64,000 nucleotides of DNA from an uncultured Bacteroidales bacterium (GCA_902798425.1 CADBWR010000012.1:34008-98007); one strand, 5' to 3'; positions 7,916-17,299 are shown, numbered from the stretch's first letter. The notes: generated by a model not told the origin, from the sequence alone. Numbers and translations: made by a program.

Positions 7916-8607
7916 AGAGCAAGAAGTCAACTACCGCATCTAAAGCGATGCTGTATGTAGCCATATTATTATGGCTACCTCTCTTGGTAGCGTGCGAAAC
8001 TGACAGCTACGAAAAGGGAGAAGGACGATACTCTTCATTACTGGCAGACTTTGCCTGTCTTACTGTCAACAGCGAGAAAGCTGGTGTGGCGTTTCTTACC
8101 GATGAAGGTGAGAACTACCAGATTAGCAATCCGCAGAAAGCGTCATGGATACAAACGGCCGATACCGTCTATCGCACATACCTATATTATAATAAGGTAG
8201 AGAATGGTAAGGCACGCGTGACATCCATGGGAAGCCTGCCCACCTTAAAGCCGCGTGACGCCAAAGAGTTTAAACGCCAGCCACAGGACCCACTAGGCCT
8301 GGAGAGTTCCTGGCTAACACGCGACGGCAAATATATCAACATGGGACTGCTGTTGAAGAACGGTCGTGATGACAATGGTAAAGAGGGGACCCATGCGTTG
8401 TCACTCATCTGTGACGAAGTACGCCAGAATGACGACCAGACACAGACAGCCTATTACCGTCTGTTGCACGATCAGGGTAACGTCCCCGAATACTACACCA
8501 ATCGCCGCTATGTGTGCATCCTGCTACCAACAAAAGAACGGCCAGACAGCGTTTGTCTAACCGTTAATACCTACGACGGTGTTGTCGTTAGGAAATTTAA
8601 ATTGTAG
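7912..8607 (+). CDS. NigD-like lipoprotein
   Basis: 231 residues from a GTG start that overlaps the previous stop (GTGA). The GTG start gives the positive n-region MKSKKSTTASKA before the hydrophobic LYVAILLWLPLLVAC lipobox; starting at the later ATG would remove these charges, so GTG is preferred. The mature part matches NigD-like proteins of Bacteroidota in layout (SLLADFACLTVNSEKAGVAF, DTVYRTYLYYN, then an Ig-like C-terminal half ending TVNTYDGVVVRKF). The family was named from a nigrescin bacteriocin locus but its function is not established. Probably in the outer membrane or periplasm. It converges on the rubredoxin gene with 3 bases between. Confidence 0.75.
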   Translation: MKSKKSTTASKAMLYVAILLWLPLLVACETDSYEKGEGRYSSLLADFACLTVNSEKAGVAFLTDEGENYQISNPQKASWIQTADTVYRTYLYYNKVENGKARVTSMGSLPTLKPRDAKEFKRQPQDPLGLESSWLTRDGKYINMGLLLKNGRDDNGKEGTHALSLICDEVRQNDDQTQTAYYRLLHDQGNVPEYYTNRRYVCILLPTKERPDSVCLTVNTYDGVVVRKFKL

Positions 8608-8610
8608 CTG

Positions 8611-8772
8611 TTACTCTTCAGGAGAGAATTCGTCCTTACCGACACCACAGATAGGGCATACCCAGTCATCTGGAATGTCTTCAAAGGCTGTTCCAGGAGC
8701 AATACCGCCATCGGGGTCTCCTACTGCAGGGTCATAAACATAGCCACAAGTGTCACAAACATACTTTTTCAT
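8611..8772 (-). CDS. Rubredoxin
   Basis: 53 residues, exactly family size. Two cysteine knuckles CDTCG (Cys6, Cys9) and CPICG (Cys39, Cys42) would hold one iron, with the conserved [19 protein letters not shown] between. A small cytoplasmic electron carrier, in anaerobes often delivering electrons to rubrerythrin or peroxide/oxygen-reducing enzymes; no partner is adjacent. It lies 42 bases after the GT9 gene on the same strand; no clear promoter was seen in that gap, so readthrough from the DUF4254-GT9 unit is possible. Confidence 0.97.
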   Translation of the reverse strand: MKKYVCDTCGYVYDPAVGDPDGGIAPGTAFEDIPDDWVCPICGVGKDEFSPEE

Positions 8773-8814
8773 AAGCTATTAAATTTAAAGGGTTAGTAAA
8801 TATTATATCATTCG

Positions 8815-9873
8815 CTATTCACTCTTCACTCCCAACACCTTCTCAACCTTGTCTACAATGGTCTCTGGTGGTATATTGCGCATGCAAGCATAGTCGCCAC
8901 GCAGACAGGGCTTCTGGCCATAGACGCTACATGGACGACAGTCAAGCGGTATCTGTACAGCAGACTCTTCCGTCTGCCCCCAACCCATAAAGCCTGCATA
9001 GGGATGAGTAGCCCCCCAAACACTGACTACCGGTGTACCAGTAAGAGAGGCCAGATGCATGTTCGAAGAGTCCATAGACAACATCACATCAAGATGGCTC
9101 ATCAAAATGAGTTCCTGATGCAAAGACTCCAACAATGCTCCCGTATGTACACAGGCAGAATGCTGCTGGCACCACTCTGTAAAATACTTTTCTTCCTGCA
9201 TGCCACGCCCAAAGAGGAAGATGCGGGCATGAGGATACTTGGCAAGAATCAGCTCTATAACCTGGTGCATCAGACGTGGCGGATAGGTCTTACCCTCATG
9301 AGCAGCAAAGGGAGCTATACCTACCCACTGCTCAAAAGACTTCTTGACGCACATACAAGCCGGCAGCATATTCAGGTTACCACCTTCCTCAGGGAAAATG
9401 CTCTTAAACTGCATCGTTACAGGATAGCCCAACTTGGCAAAGACATCCAGATAGTTTTGGAAGGAGGAAGGCTGCTGCACCAGTTCCTTGTTAGTCGATG
9501 ACGTAAGGCGACGGCGCCCCTTTCGATGCTTGTCGATGTGTGCCACACGATAGTGACCTAAGTTGAAGCGCATACGCAGATACTCGGAGCGCAACACACT
9601 ATGCAAGTCGGCAACTGCCGTAAACTGCTTAGCTGCCAATCGGCGATAGAGGGCATTGAGGCCTTTGATGCCTCTATACTCATTCTTCAAGTCAGCAGAC
9701 ATGAAACCTACATTAGGTGCCAAGTCCTCAAAGAAAGGACGTGCGAAGGCTCTGCTCAGCACAGTGATACGGATGTCAGGATACTGGTGAGCCAGTGAAT
9801 AGATAACGGGCACCATCATAGCGACATCGCCCATAGCTGAGAATCGAATAACAAGTATGTGCTCTTTTTTCAT
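8815..9873 (-). CDS. Glycosyltransferase family 9 (heptosyltransferase-like)
   Basis: 352 residues. The N-terminal ILVIRFSAMGDVAMMVPVIY and the C-terminal donor-binding block SMDSSNMHLASLTGTPVVSV plus WGATHP are hallmarks of ADP-heptose:LPS heptosyltransferases (GT-B fold). It likely adds a heptose or related sugar to the lipooligosaccharide core at the cytoplasmic face. The C-terminus has CRPCSVYGQKPCLRGDYACM, a Cys cluster common in these enzymes. The last residues VKSE and the stop derive from a GTGAAGAGTGAATAG repeat. The DUF4254 gene precedes it, an association common in Bacteroidota. Confidence 0.9.
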   Translation of the reverse strand: MKKEHILVIRFSAMGDVAMMVPVIYSLAHQYPDIRITVLSRAFARPFFEDLAPNVGFMSADLKNEYRGIKGLNALYRRLAAKQFTAVADLHSVLRSEYLRMRFNLGHYRVAHIDKHRKGRRRLTSSTNKELVQQPSSFQNYLDVFAKLGYPVTMQFKSIFPEEGGNLNMLPACMCVKKSFEQWVGIAPFAAHEGKTYPPRLMHQVIELILAKYPHARIFLFGRGMQEEKYFTEWCQQHSACVHTGALLESLHQELILMSHLDVMLSMDSSNMHLASLTGTPVVSVWGATHPYAGFMGWGQTEESAVQIPLDCRPCSVYGQKPCLRGDYACMRNIPPETIVDKVEKVLGVKSE

Positions 9874-9892
9874 GTTGGTTGTTTAGCAATTA

Positions 9893-9941
9893 GCAGTTCT
9901 CTGCAAGCAGGGTGTAGTGTTGCGAATTGCTGTTAGCTATT
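9893..9941. repeat. AGCTAACAGC-type repeat between DUF4254 and GT9
   Basis: Plus-strand TTAGCAATTAGCAGTTCTCT and, further on, AATTGCTGTTAGCTATTTC. On the minus strand the second part supplies the TAG stop (AAATAGCTAACAGC) of the DUF4254 gene. Confidence 0.5.
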
Positions 9942-10539
9942 TCTTATAAAGAACAGGATTGGTAGCGGGGTCATTGTACATCTTCATCTGGCGGTACACT
10001 TTCATGTACTTCCTGCCAGCCTCAATATCTTCGAGGAGCTGGTCAATAGCTGTCGACAGGTCCACCTGCTGCTCCAGCAGTACATCAAGCTTAGCCTTAC
10101 ACTTCTGGATATGTTCAGCATCAGCATCCTTGCGTTCGGTCTGCTCCTGCATGTGCCATATCTTTAGAGCCAAAATGCTCAGACGGTCAATAGCCCATGC
10201 GGGACTCTCCGTATTCAGACGGGCATCAACCTGCGGCTTTACATCGGCATAGACTTTACGGAAATAGGTGTCTATCTCTTCTACCAAGTCTGTGCGGTCC
10301 TGGTTGGAACGGTCAATGCGGCGCTTCAAGCCCAAAGCCTCAACGGGGTCAATGTGCGGATCGCGGATAATATCCTCCAGATGCCACTGTACGGTGTCTA
10401 TCCAGCACTTCAGATAGAGACTGTACTCTATTGTTTCACGCTCGTACGGATTGTTGATAGGAGTATCAACATCATCTTTCAAGTGATAGTCGCGAATGGC
10501 CTGGTTAAATATCTTATTCGCTTTTTCTATAAATGACAT
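9937..10539 (-). CDS. DUF4254 family protein
   Basis: 200 residues, almost all predicted helical and charged, no signal peptide or membrane segment. The start SFIEKANKIFNQAIRDYH and the motif WHLEDIIRDPHIDP are typical of DUF4254. The family has no known function; its regular place beside GT9 heptosyltransferases suggests a link to lipopolysaccharide core synthesis. It is the first gene of a unit with GT9 (63-base gap), driven by a -7 element 26 bases upstream. Confidence 0.85.
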   Translation of the reverse strand: MSFIEKANKIFNQAIRDYHLKDDVDTPINNPYERETIEYSLYLKCWIDTVQWHLEDIIRDPHIDPVEALGLKRRIDRSNQDRTDLVEEIDTYFRKVYADVKPQVDARLNTESPAWAIDRLSILALKIWHMQEQTERKDADAEHIQKCKAKLDVLLEQQVDLSTAIDQLLEDIEAGRKYMKVYRQMKMYNDPATNPVLYKK

Positions 10540-10565
10540 AGTGTTTGTTTTTATTGTTTATTTTG

Positions 10566-10573
10566 CAAAGATA
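10566..10573 (-). promoter_or_regulatory. Promoter -7 element for DUF4254-GT9
   Basis: Minus strand TATCTTTG followed by C, an exact TAnnTTTG match, 26 bases before the start codon. Confidence 0.6.
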
Positions 10574-10643
10574 ATACAAATATATGAGAACACCGCATTT
10601 TTGGAGAATATTTTTTATGACAGTCAAGTAATTTGAAGATGAT

Positions 10644-10674
10644 TTGGTCATGTTATCGGTTTTTTGTATCTTTG
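10644..10674 (+). promoter_or_regulatory. Promoter for the RluA-Dabb-helicase run
   Basis: TTG at 10644-10646, 20 bases, TATCTTTG at 10667-10674. It overlaps a longer reading frame start at 10664, so the ATG at 10688 is the likely start. Confidence 0.75.
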
Positions 10675-10687
10675 CACCACATTCCTT

Positions 10688-12022
10688 ATGAACATACATC
10701 CACTTCATAATACCAACAGTGAGCGACCGGAAAGATTCACCTATCCGTTTAACTACGAACCGCACCCCTTATGCCGGGAGGCTGCTGCAGAAGTGCAGCA
10801 GTACATAGCTACACATGAGGAGATACGCCAGGATGCAGACAATGGCAAAATGTTTGGTGTGCTAGTGGTTAGTCTGGGACCTTCCTCATCACACGAACAC
10901 GGAGACTTAGCCTTTCTTGCTGCCTACAGCGGTCTACTGGCAGGGCGCAACGACTGGCCGTATTTTGTGCCTCCCATCTACGATGCCCAGCAACCCGATG
11001 GCTATTTCAAGATGACTGAGCGGGAAATATCTGCCAGAGGTGGCGACAAGGAGATGTCACAAGGCCTGCAGACATGGCTGTTTCACCAATATCAACTGCT
11101 CAACGCCCATGGCGAGGTGAAAGACTTGGTAGATGTATGGCAGTCTTACTATAGTCGGGAGAAGCTGCGCAAGAAGTTCCCATTACCCCCAGGTGGGACA
11201 GGCGACTGCTGTGCACCCAAGCTACTACAGTATGCCTATCTGCAGGGACTGTACCCTGTCTGTATGGCAGAATTCTGGTGGGGTGCTCCCACGAGGACTG
11301 AACTGCGCCAGCACCTAAACTACTACCCCGCCTGTCGCGGAAAATGTAAGCCTATCCTGACGTGGATGCTGCAAGGTCTGGATGTTGACCCCAACCCAGA
11401 GACATTAGGTTTTGAGCACAAGAAGGTTCCCGTCGTCTACGAAGATGACGACCTGTTGGTTGTCGACAAACCCAGCGGTATGTTGTCTGTGCCTGGACGT
11501 ATTGAGGACTACAGCATAGAAACTCTGATGCAAGAACGCTATCCAAGCTGTTTCGTGGCCCATCGTTTGGACATGGGTACTAGTGGTCTGCTCATTGTTG
11601 CCAAGAACATCGAAGCATACCACCATTTACAACAGCAGTTCGTTCGCCATGAGGTCAGAAAGAAATATGTAGCGAAATTGGAGCATGCTGGACATGGTAC
11701 AGGTATTATTAGCTTGCCGCTCCGTCCAGATCCCATGAATCGCCCTCGTCAGATGGTAGATATGGAACACGGCAAGCGGTCCGTTACCCGCTATGAATTT
11801 ATCAGCGACCGTCTGGTGGCACTATGGCCAGAAACGGGACGCACCCACCAACTGCGTATTCATTGTGCTCACCCCGACGGACTGGGCAGACCTATCATAG
11901 GCGACGAGCTATATGGCACCAAGGCAGAACGGCTCTGTCTGCACGCTGCCGAGATATGGTTTACACATCCGTCAACTGACAGGGAGATGCACTTCACATC
12001 CCCTATTCCTTTTCAAATTTAA
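10688..12022 (+). CDS. RluA-family pseudouridine synthase with Cys-containing N-terminal domain
   Basis: 444 residues from ATG 10688. The C-terminal half (about 240-444) is a pseudouridine synthase with catalytic Asp in AHRLDMGTSGLLIVAKN and the RTHQLRIH motif. The N-terminal ~225 residues are not S4: they contain GDCCAPKLLQYAYLQGLYPV, AEFWWG and YYPACRGKCKPILTWML, with five cysteines that could bind metal or act in redox. This extended form occurs in Bacteroidota and some gammaproteobacteria. The substrate uridine, presumably in tRNA or rRNA, cannot be named. The Dabb and helicase genes follow on the same strand. Confidence 0.85.
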   Translation: MNIHPLHNTNSERPERFTYPFNYEPHPLCREAAAEVQQYIATHEEIRQDADNGKMFGVLVVSLGPSSSHEHGDLAFLAAYSGLLAGRNDWPYFVPPIYDAQQPDGYFKMTEREISARGGDKEMSQGLQTWLFHQYQLLNAHGEVKDLVDVWQSYYSREKLRKKFPLPPGGTGDCCAPKLLQYAYLQGLYPVCMAEFWWGAPTRTELRQHLNYYPACRGKCKPILTWMLQGLDVDPNPETLGFEHKKVPVVYEDDDLLVVDKPSGMLSVPGRIEDYSIETLMQERYPSCFVAHRLDMGTSGLLIVAKNIEAYHHLQQQFVRHEVRKKYVAKLEHAGHGTGIISLPLRPDPMNRPRQMVDMEHGKRSVTRYEFISDRLVALWPETGRTHQLRIHCAHPDGLGRPIIGDELYGTKAERLCLHAAEIWFTHPSTDREMHFTSPIPFQI

Positions 12023-12041
12023 TCATTCACACATAAGCATT

Positions 12042-12347
12042 ATGGTCAAACACATTATTCTCTGGACACTGAATCCAGATCTCTCAGAAGAAGAGAAAAA
12101 CACCGTCAAGGCTGGCATCAAGGAAGGACTGGAAGGACTGGTAGGCAAGGTTCCCGGCCTCATAGATGTCAAGGTACATATTGACGGCAGACTGGCATCG
12201 TCAAACGCAGACGTCATGCTCGACAGCACCCTGGAGAGCGAAGAGGCATTGAAAGGCTACGCAGTACATCCGGAACATGTAGCAGTAGCCAACGGCAAGG
12301 TACGTCCCTACACCGTACAACGTAGTTGTCTGGACTTCGAAGTATGA
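12042..12347 (+). CDS. Dabb family protein (stress-responsive A/B barrel)
   Basis: 101 residues from ATG 12042 (MVKHIILWTLNPD). The pattern VKHIILWTL..., KAGIKEGLEGL, VPGLIDVKVHIDG, SNADVMLDSTLESEEALKGYAVHPEHVAVA matches Dabb dimeric alpha-beta barrel proteins. The family is widespread and mostly of unknown function. Longer frames upstream overlap the preceding gene and lack similarity. Its TGA overlaps the ATG of the helicase gene as ATGA, so the two are translationally coupled. Confidence 0.85.
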   Translation: MVKHIILWTLNPDLSEEEKNTVKAGIKEGLEGLVGKVPGLIDVKVHIDGRLASSNADVMLDSTLESEEALKGYAVHPEHVAVANGKVRPYTVQRSCLDFEV

Positions 12348-14275
12348 CGGCATCACCCATACAGGCATTACAGCAGCAACGCTTGCTTCTGCAGTTGGAA
12401 TATGAGACTGAGAAGGAGGCTTTCCGCCAACAAGCCCAGCAGACGGGTATGGAGCGGAAGGTCAAACGTGGCGATGCCTGGTGGCCTGTCAAGTGCAGCA
12501 AGAGCTACTACAACTCGCTAAACCAGCTGGCAATAGAGGTGATACGCTCTACAGATACAGATATAGAACACAACTTTGAGTTTGGACGTCCAGTAGCCTT
12601 TTTCCGGATTGATACCAGGGAAGGGGCTATCCACCATTTCCGCTATACAGGCACTGTCAGCTATGTCGACGGCGACCGAATGGTAATTACCATTCCTGAC
12701 GGCACCAGCATCATTGACCTACAGAGTGCAGAGGGGCTAGGCGTGCAGCTGTCGTTCGACGAGACCAGCTATCGATTGATGATGGAGGCACTGGACCGTG
12801 CCATCAAGGGCAAGGGCCGGTTGGGCGAGCTACGTAATTTGTTCTACACGCCCTCAAAACCTTCTGCCTCCTCTCCCTCAGGGAGATCGGGCGGGGTGTC
12901 TACCTTCGTCTTTCCATCCATGCACTTCCCCTACCTGAACCAGACACAGGAAGATGCCGTCAACATGGTGCTACGTGCCAAGGATGTAGCCATCGTCCAT
13001 GGTCCTCCAGGAACTGGCAAGACCACCACACTGGTGGAGGCCATCCGTGAAACACTGATGCGGGAAAGCCAGGTACTGGTATGCGCACAGAGTAATATGG
13101 CTGTCGACTGGATTTCGGAAAAGCTCGTAGACCGTGGCATCAATGTGTTGCGCATAGGCAACCCCACGCGTGTCAATGACAAGATGCTGTCGTTCACCTA
13201 TGAGCGACGCTTCGAAGCACACCCTGACTATCCACACTTGTGGGCCATCCGTAAAGCTATTCGCGACTTGCGTAGTCACCGCAAGCGGGGTGACGAGAAA
13301 TTTCACCAGAAGTTGGAAAGTCTGAAAAGCCGTGCCACCGAATTGGAGATACGCATCAATAGCGACCTCTTTGGCGAGGCACGTGTCATCGCATCAACAC
13401 TGGTGGGTGCTGCCAACAGACTCTTAGACGGTCAAAAGTTTGGCACCTTGTTCATCGATGAGGCAGCACAGGCTTTAGAGGCTGCCTGCTGGATACCTAT
13501 GCGCCGTATCAGTCGGGTGGTGCTGGCTGGTGACCATTGCCAGTTGCCGCCAACGGTTAAAAGTATTGCCGCTCTGAAAGCTGGATTGGGCAAGACGCTC
13601 ATGGAACGCATCGTAGAGACACACCCCGAGGCTGTCACGCTGCTGAAGATACAGTACCGCATGAACGACGATATCATGCGCTTCTCCAGCGACTATTTCT
13701 ATGGCGGAGAGGTGGAGAGTGCACCAGAGGTGCGCTATCGTAGTATTCTCGACTTAGACACCCCGATGACATGGATAGACACCTCACAGTTTGAGCTACC
13801 TGCCGACAGTGAGCTGACCTTCAAGGAAGAGTTCGTTGGTGAGAACTTTGGGCGCATCAACAAGGCAGAAGCCGAGGTGACGCTGCTGGCCCTGCAACAC
13901 TACTTCAACCGGATTGGCAAGCAGCGCTTGTTGGATGAGCGTATCGATGTGGGCATCATTTCGCCTTACCGTGCCCAGGTGCAGTACCTGCGGCGCCTGC
14001 TAATGAAACGCGAGGTTTTTAAGCCCTTCCGCAGGCTCATCAGCGTCAACACTGTTGACGGCTTCCAAGGTCAAGAGCGCGACGTCATTGTTATCTCCAT
14101 GGTACGTTCCAATGATGAGGGCCAGATAGGCTTCTTGCGCGACCTACGCCGCATGAATGTCGCCATTACCCGGGCCCGCATGAAACTTATCATTCTTGGT
14201 GATGCTCCCACGTTGACACGTCATCCTTTCTATCGTCAACTGTGGCAGTACATTGAATCGCTACAAGAGAAATAA
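12344..14275 (+). CDS. Upf1/IGHMBP2-like superfamily 1B helicase
   Basis: 643 residues from ATG 12344. Helicase motifs in order: Walker A HGPPGTGKTTTL (about 222), LVCAQSNMAVD (Ia), FIDEAAQALE (Walker B, II), LAGDHCQLPPTVKS (III), QYRMNDDIM (IV), VDGFQGQERDVIVISMVRSN (V) and RRMNVAITRARMKLIILGD (VI). The N-terminal ~190 residues form the 1B/OB-like region of SMUBP-2-type enzymes. An ATP-driven DNA/RNA helicase; its cellular task in Bacteroidota is not known. At about residue 172-186 (PSKPSASSPSGRSGGVST) the coding sequence is a GGGAG-type palindromic repeat, probably an insertion in a tolerant linker. Confidence 0.9.
   Translation: MTASPIQALQQQRLLLQLEYETEKEAFRQQAQQTGMERKVKRGDAWWPVKCSKSYYNSLNQLAIEVIRSTDTDIEHNFEFGRPVAFFRIDTREGAIHHFRYTGTVSYVDGDRMVITIPDGTSIIDLQSAEGLGVQLSFDETSYRLMMEALDRAIKGKGRLGELRNLFYTPSKPSASSPSGRSGGVSTFVFPSMHFPYLNQTQEDAVNMVLRAKDVAIVHGPPGTGKTTTLVEAIRETLMRESQVLVCAQSNMAVDWISEKLVDRGINVLRIGNPTRVNDKMLSFTYERRFEAHPDYPHLWAIRKAIRDLRSHRKRGDEKFHQKLESLKSRATELEIRINSDLFGEARVIASTLVGAANRLLDGQKFGTLFIDEAAQALEAACWIPMRRISRVVLAGDHCQLPPTVKSIAALKAGLGKTLMERIVETHPEAVTLLKIQYRMNDDIMRFSSDYFYGGEVESAPEVRYRSILDLDTPMTWIDTSQFELPADSELTFKEEFVGENFGRINKAEAEVTLLALQHYFNRIGKQRLLDERIDVGIISPYRAQVQYLRRLLMKREVFKPFRRLISVNTVDGFQGQERDVIVISMVRSNDEGQIGFLRDLRRMNVAITRARMKLIILGDAPTLTRHPFYRQLWQYIESLQEK
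12867..12898 (+). repeat. In-frame palindromic repeat inside the helicase gene
   Basis: CCTCCTCTCCCTCAGGGAGA followed by TCGGGCGGGGTG. A CTCCCTnAGGGAG core with a G-rich tail, alike in order to the copies at 18591, 18711 and 35271. It encodes a low-complexity Ser/Pro/Gly stretch. Confidence 0.6.
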
Positions 14276-14310
14276 AGAGCTTTTTTTGTTGATAGTGGCA
14301 TTTTTTTTAC

Positions 14311-14338
14311 TTTTCACTTTTCACTTTTCACTTTATTT
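14311..14338. repeat. Tandem ACTTTTC heptamer-like repeat
   Basis: TTACTTTTCACTTTTCACTT and TTCACTTTATTTAG: four CACTTTT units directly before the -7 element of the acetyltransferase gene. Read on the minus strand it is AGTGAAAAGTGAA, similar to the AGTGAAGAG family elsewhere in the window. Confidence 0.6.
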
Positions 14339-14340
14339 AG

Positions 14341-14348
14341 TACCTTTG
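14341..14348 (+). promoter_or_regulatory. Promoter -7 element for the GNAT gene
   Basis: TACCTTTG, followed by CA, 23 bases before the ATG. The -33 region is the ACTTTTC tandem repeat. Confidence 0.6.
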
Positions 14349-14371
14349 CACAGTGAAAAGCAATATGCGCA

Positions 14372-15508
14372 ATGAGCAATATAGAAATTAGACCAGTGAC
14401 TACTCGCAGGGAACTGCAGCAGTTTGTGCAATTCTACTACGACCTCTATCGTGGCAACGACCATGCCGTACCCTACCTGTACAGTGAAGAAATGTCCGTA
14501 CTTCGCGAAGACCGCAACTCTTCTTTTGAGTGCTGCGAAGCCCAGTATTTCATGGCTTTCAAAGACGACAAAATGGTAGGCCGCGTGGCAGCTATCATCA
14601 ACAACCGGGCCAACAAGCGTTGGGACCGCAAGCAGGTCCGTTTCAGTTGGTTTGACTTTGTTGACGACCAAGAAGTCAGCGCAGCCCTCCTCAAGGCTGT
14701 CGAGGACTGGGGACGCTCCAAAGGTATGACAGAGATAACTGGTCCGATAGGTTTTATCGATACGGACCGTGAGGGTATGCTCGTCGATGGTTTCGACAGG
14801 CTCTCCACCATGTATATCAACTACAACTACCCCTACTACCCGCAACACATGGAACAGTTTGCTGGCTACGAGAAAGCCAACGACTGGATAGAGCTGCGCG
14901 TCAAGGTTCCAGAGGTGGTGCCCGACAAGTTTGCCAAGATTACCGAGATGGTACGCAAGCGCTATGGGCTGCGCGTCCATAAGTTCTCACGCAAGGAACT
15001 GATTGCTGATGGTTGGGGCAAGCGCATTTTCGACCTGCTCAACGAGACCTATAAAGACCTCTATGGCTTCAGCCAACTCTCCAACCGCCAGATAAAACAG
15101 TTGGTCAACGACTACATCAAAATTGCCGACCTTAACCTCGTAACTGGTGTGATGGATGGCGACAAACTGGTTGGTTTCGGCATTACCTTCCCTTCATTCT
15201 CCCGTGCATTGCAGAAGACACACGATGGCCGTTATCTACCCTTTGGCTGGTGGCACCTGCTGAAGATACTAAAATGGCACAAGACAGACACCGTAGACCT
15301 GCTGCTCATTGGTGTGCTACCAGAATATCGCAGCAAGGGTGCCAATGCGCTCATCTTCGACGATCTCATCCGTCAGTTCCAGCGCTATGGCTTCGACTGG
15401 GCAGAGACAGGTCCGCAAATGGAAAGCAACGAGGGCGTCTTGTCGCAGTGGCAATACTTAGAGTCCACCCCACACCGTCGCCATCGTTGCTATCGGAAAC
15501 TGCTTTAA
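14372..15508 (+). CDS. GNAT-like N-acetyltransferase
   Basis: 378 residues, soluble. The N-terminal half (IEIRPVTTRRELQQFVQFYY, KMVGRVAAIINNR, EITGPIGFIDTDREGMLVDGFD) and the C-terminal half (LVGFGITFPSFS, DLLLIGVLPEYRSKGANALIF) each look like a GNAT lobe, with the acetyl-CoA binding loop VLPEYRSKGAN in the second. This duplicated form is conserved in Bacteroidota with no assigned substrate. The strand-converging acyl-CoA ligase gene ends 18 bases away. Confidence 0.75.
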   Translation: MSNIEIRPVTTRRELQQFVQFYYDLYRGNDHAVPYLYSEEMSVLREDRNSSFECCEAQYFMAFKDDKMVGRVAAIINNRANKRWDRKQVRFSWFDFVDDQEVSAALLKAVEDWGRSKGMTEITGPIGFIDTDREGMLVDGFDRLSTMYINYNYPYYPQHMEQFAGYEKANDWIELRVKVPEVVPDKFAKITEMVRKRYGLRVHKFSRKELIADGWGKRIFDLLNETYKDLYGFSQLSNRQIKQLVNDYIKIADLNLVTGVMDGDKLVGFGITFPSFSRALQKTHDGRYLPFGWWHLLKILKWHKTDTVDLLLIGVLPEYRSKGANALIFDDLIRQFQRYGFDWAETGPQMESNEGVLSQWQYLESTPHRRHRCYRKLL

Positions 15509-15526
15509 TGTGAGAATAGCGTTAGA

Positions 15527-17248
15527 CTAAATCACTTCGATACCTTGTTCTTCGCAGAGTTTCAAACTCATTTCCTTGAGTTTGAACTTTTGAATCTTGC
15601 CAGAACCCGTCAGTGGGAACTGGTCAATGAAAAACACATACTTTGGTATCTTGTAACGGGCTATCTTGCCACGGCAGAACAGCTGTACATCCTCGGCCGT
15701 CATCTTGGCACCCTCTTCCAGGATGATAAAGGCACCAACAGCCTCACCATACTTCTTAGAAGGAACGGCAGCCACCTGTACGTCGCGAATGCCTGGCATG
15801 TGATAGAGGAATTCCTCAATCTCTCGTGGATAGATATTCTCACCACCACGGATAATCATATCTTTGATACGACCGGTAATCTTATAGAATCCCTGTTCGT
15901 CCTTCACGCCCAGGTCGCCCGAATGCAGATAGCCGTTCTTGTCGATGACTTCTGCAGTGGCCGTGGGGTTCTTATAATAGCCCTTCATCACATTGAAGCC
16001 CTTACAGCACATCTCGCCCTGTACACCTACGGGGCACTCCTCACCTGTCTCAGGGTCAAGCACCTTGACATCGACAAATGGGAAGTCGCGACCGACGGTC
16101 GTGCAGCGCTGTTCGAAGGTATCGTTCAGACAGGTCTGGGTCATACCAGGCGAACTCTCGGTAAGTCCATACACACTGGTAATGGTCATAAACATCTTCT
16201 CCGACACCTGTCTCATTAACTCCACAGGACAGAGCGAACCTGCCATGATACCAGTACGCAGACAGCTCAGGTCGAACATTGAGAACATAGGGTGGTTCAG
16301 CTCGGCGATAAACATCGTGGGCACACCATATACGGCGGTACACCGCTCTTTGTGGATGGATGCCAGCACAACCAGTGGGTCAAACTTCTCAACCATCACC
16401 TCCGTACAGCCGTGAGTCAGACAGTTCATCGTAGCCAGCACCACGCCAAAACAGTGGAACAAAGGTACACATACGCAGAGCTTGTCATCCTGGGTAAATC
16501 CCATATTCTCTCCCGTAAAGTATCCATCGTTCGAAATACCGTAGTGCGTCAGCATGACCCCCTTGGGGAATCCCGTGGTACCGCTGGTGTACTGCATGTT
16601 ACAGACATCGTAGCAGGTCACGTTCTTCTTCATCTCGTTCAGCGTGTCGTCCTCTATATTCTGTCCCAGCAAGAGCAGTTCGGCGGTATTATACATACCT
16701 CGATATTTCTCCATGCCAATATATACCACACTCTTCAAGAAGGGGAAACGCTCACTGTTCAGGTGACCACGCTCACAGGTTTTCAACTCAGGTAACATGG
16801 TGTAGGTCATGTCGACATAGTTACAGTCCCACGTACCATCGGTGATGCAGAGCACCTCCATGTCAGAGTCCTTACAGAGATATTCCAACTCGTTCTGCTT
16901 GTAGTTCGTGTTCACCGTCACCAACACTGCACCTATCTTAGCGGTGGCATAGAGGAAGGTGAGCCAGTCGGGCACATTAGTAGCCCAAATGCCGACATTC
17001 GAGCCTTTCTTCACACCAATGGAGATAAGGCCTTTAGCCAGATTGTCCACACGCTCGTTAAACTTGCTCCAGGTGAATCTCAGGTCACGGTCACTATATA
17101 CAATATACTCCTTGTCGGGAGTCTTCTCCGCCCAATATTCCAGCCACTGTCCGAGTGTCTTCTCGTGCAACTGGTACCCTTCTGAGCCAGTCTCAGCAGG
17201 GTATGTTCTGTCGGGCAACGGACGGCCCGCCATATCAAGTTTTGCCAT
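15527..17248 (-). CDS. Fatty acid--CoA ligase (AMP-binding)
   Basis: 573 residues. Adenylate-forming enzyme: P-loop [18 protein letters not shown] (about 220), [11 protein letters not shown] (about 335), [20 protein letters not shown] and [20 protein letters not shown] (hinge), and the C-terminal catalytic Lys in [12 protein letters not shown]. It activates a carboxylic acid, probably a medium- or long-chain fatty acid or branched acid, to its CoA ester via an acyl-AMP. Chain-length preference cannot be read. The XRE-cupin regulator lies 51 bases upstream on the same strand, a conserved pairing in Bacteroidota, and likely controls this gene. Confidence 0.9.
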   Translation of the reverse strand: MAKLDMAGRPLPDRTYPAETGSEGYQLHEKTLGQWLEYWAEKTPDKEYIVYSDRDLRFTWSKFNERVDNLAKGLISIGVKKGSNVGIWATNVPDWLTFLYATAKIGAVLVTVNTNYKQNELEYLCKDSDMEVLCITDGTWDCNYVDMTYTMLPELKTCERGHLNSERFPFLKSVVYIGMEKYRGMYNTAELLLLGQNIEDDTLNEMKKNVTCYDVCNMQYTSGTTGFPKGVMLTHYGISNDGYFTGENMGFTQDDKLCVCVPLFHCFGVVLATMNCLTHGCTEVMVEKFDPLVVLASIHKERCTAVYGVPTMFIAELNHPMFSMFDLSCLRTGIMAGSLCPVELMRQVSEKMFMTITSVYGLTESSPGMTQTCLNDTFEQRCTTVGRDFPFVDVKVLDPETGEECPVGVQGEMCCKGFNVMKGYYKNPTATAEVIDKNGYLHSGDLGVKDEQGFYKITGRIKDMIIRGGENIYPREIEEFLYHMPGIRDVQVAAVPSKKYGEAVGAFIILEEGAKMTAEDVQLFCRGKIARYKIPKYVFFIDQFPLTGSGKIQKFKLKEMSLKLCEEQGIEVI

Positions 17249-17299
17249 TTTTTACTTTTTTCGTTTCTCGTTATTACGTTGTCACGTTACGACGACTAT

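Noticed and set aside
7912-8607. Later ATG start (7948) for the NigD-like lipoprotein
   Set aside because: It would remove the positively charged n-region of the signal peptide; the GTG at 7912 is kept.
10664-10687. Longer start for the RluA-type protein
   Set aside because: The ATG at 10664 overlaps the -7 element; the same reasoning rejects early starts at 31084 (tolC), 39404 (symporter), 31147 (AraC) and 28672 (M13).
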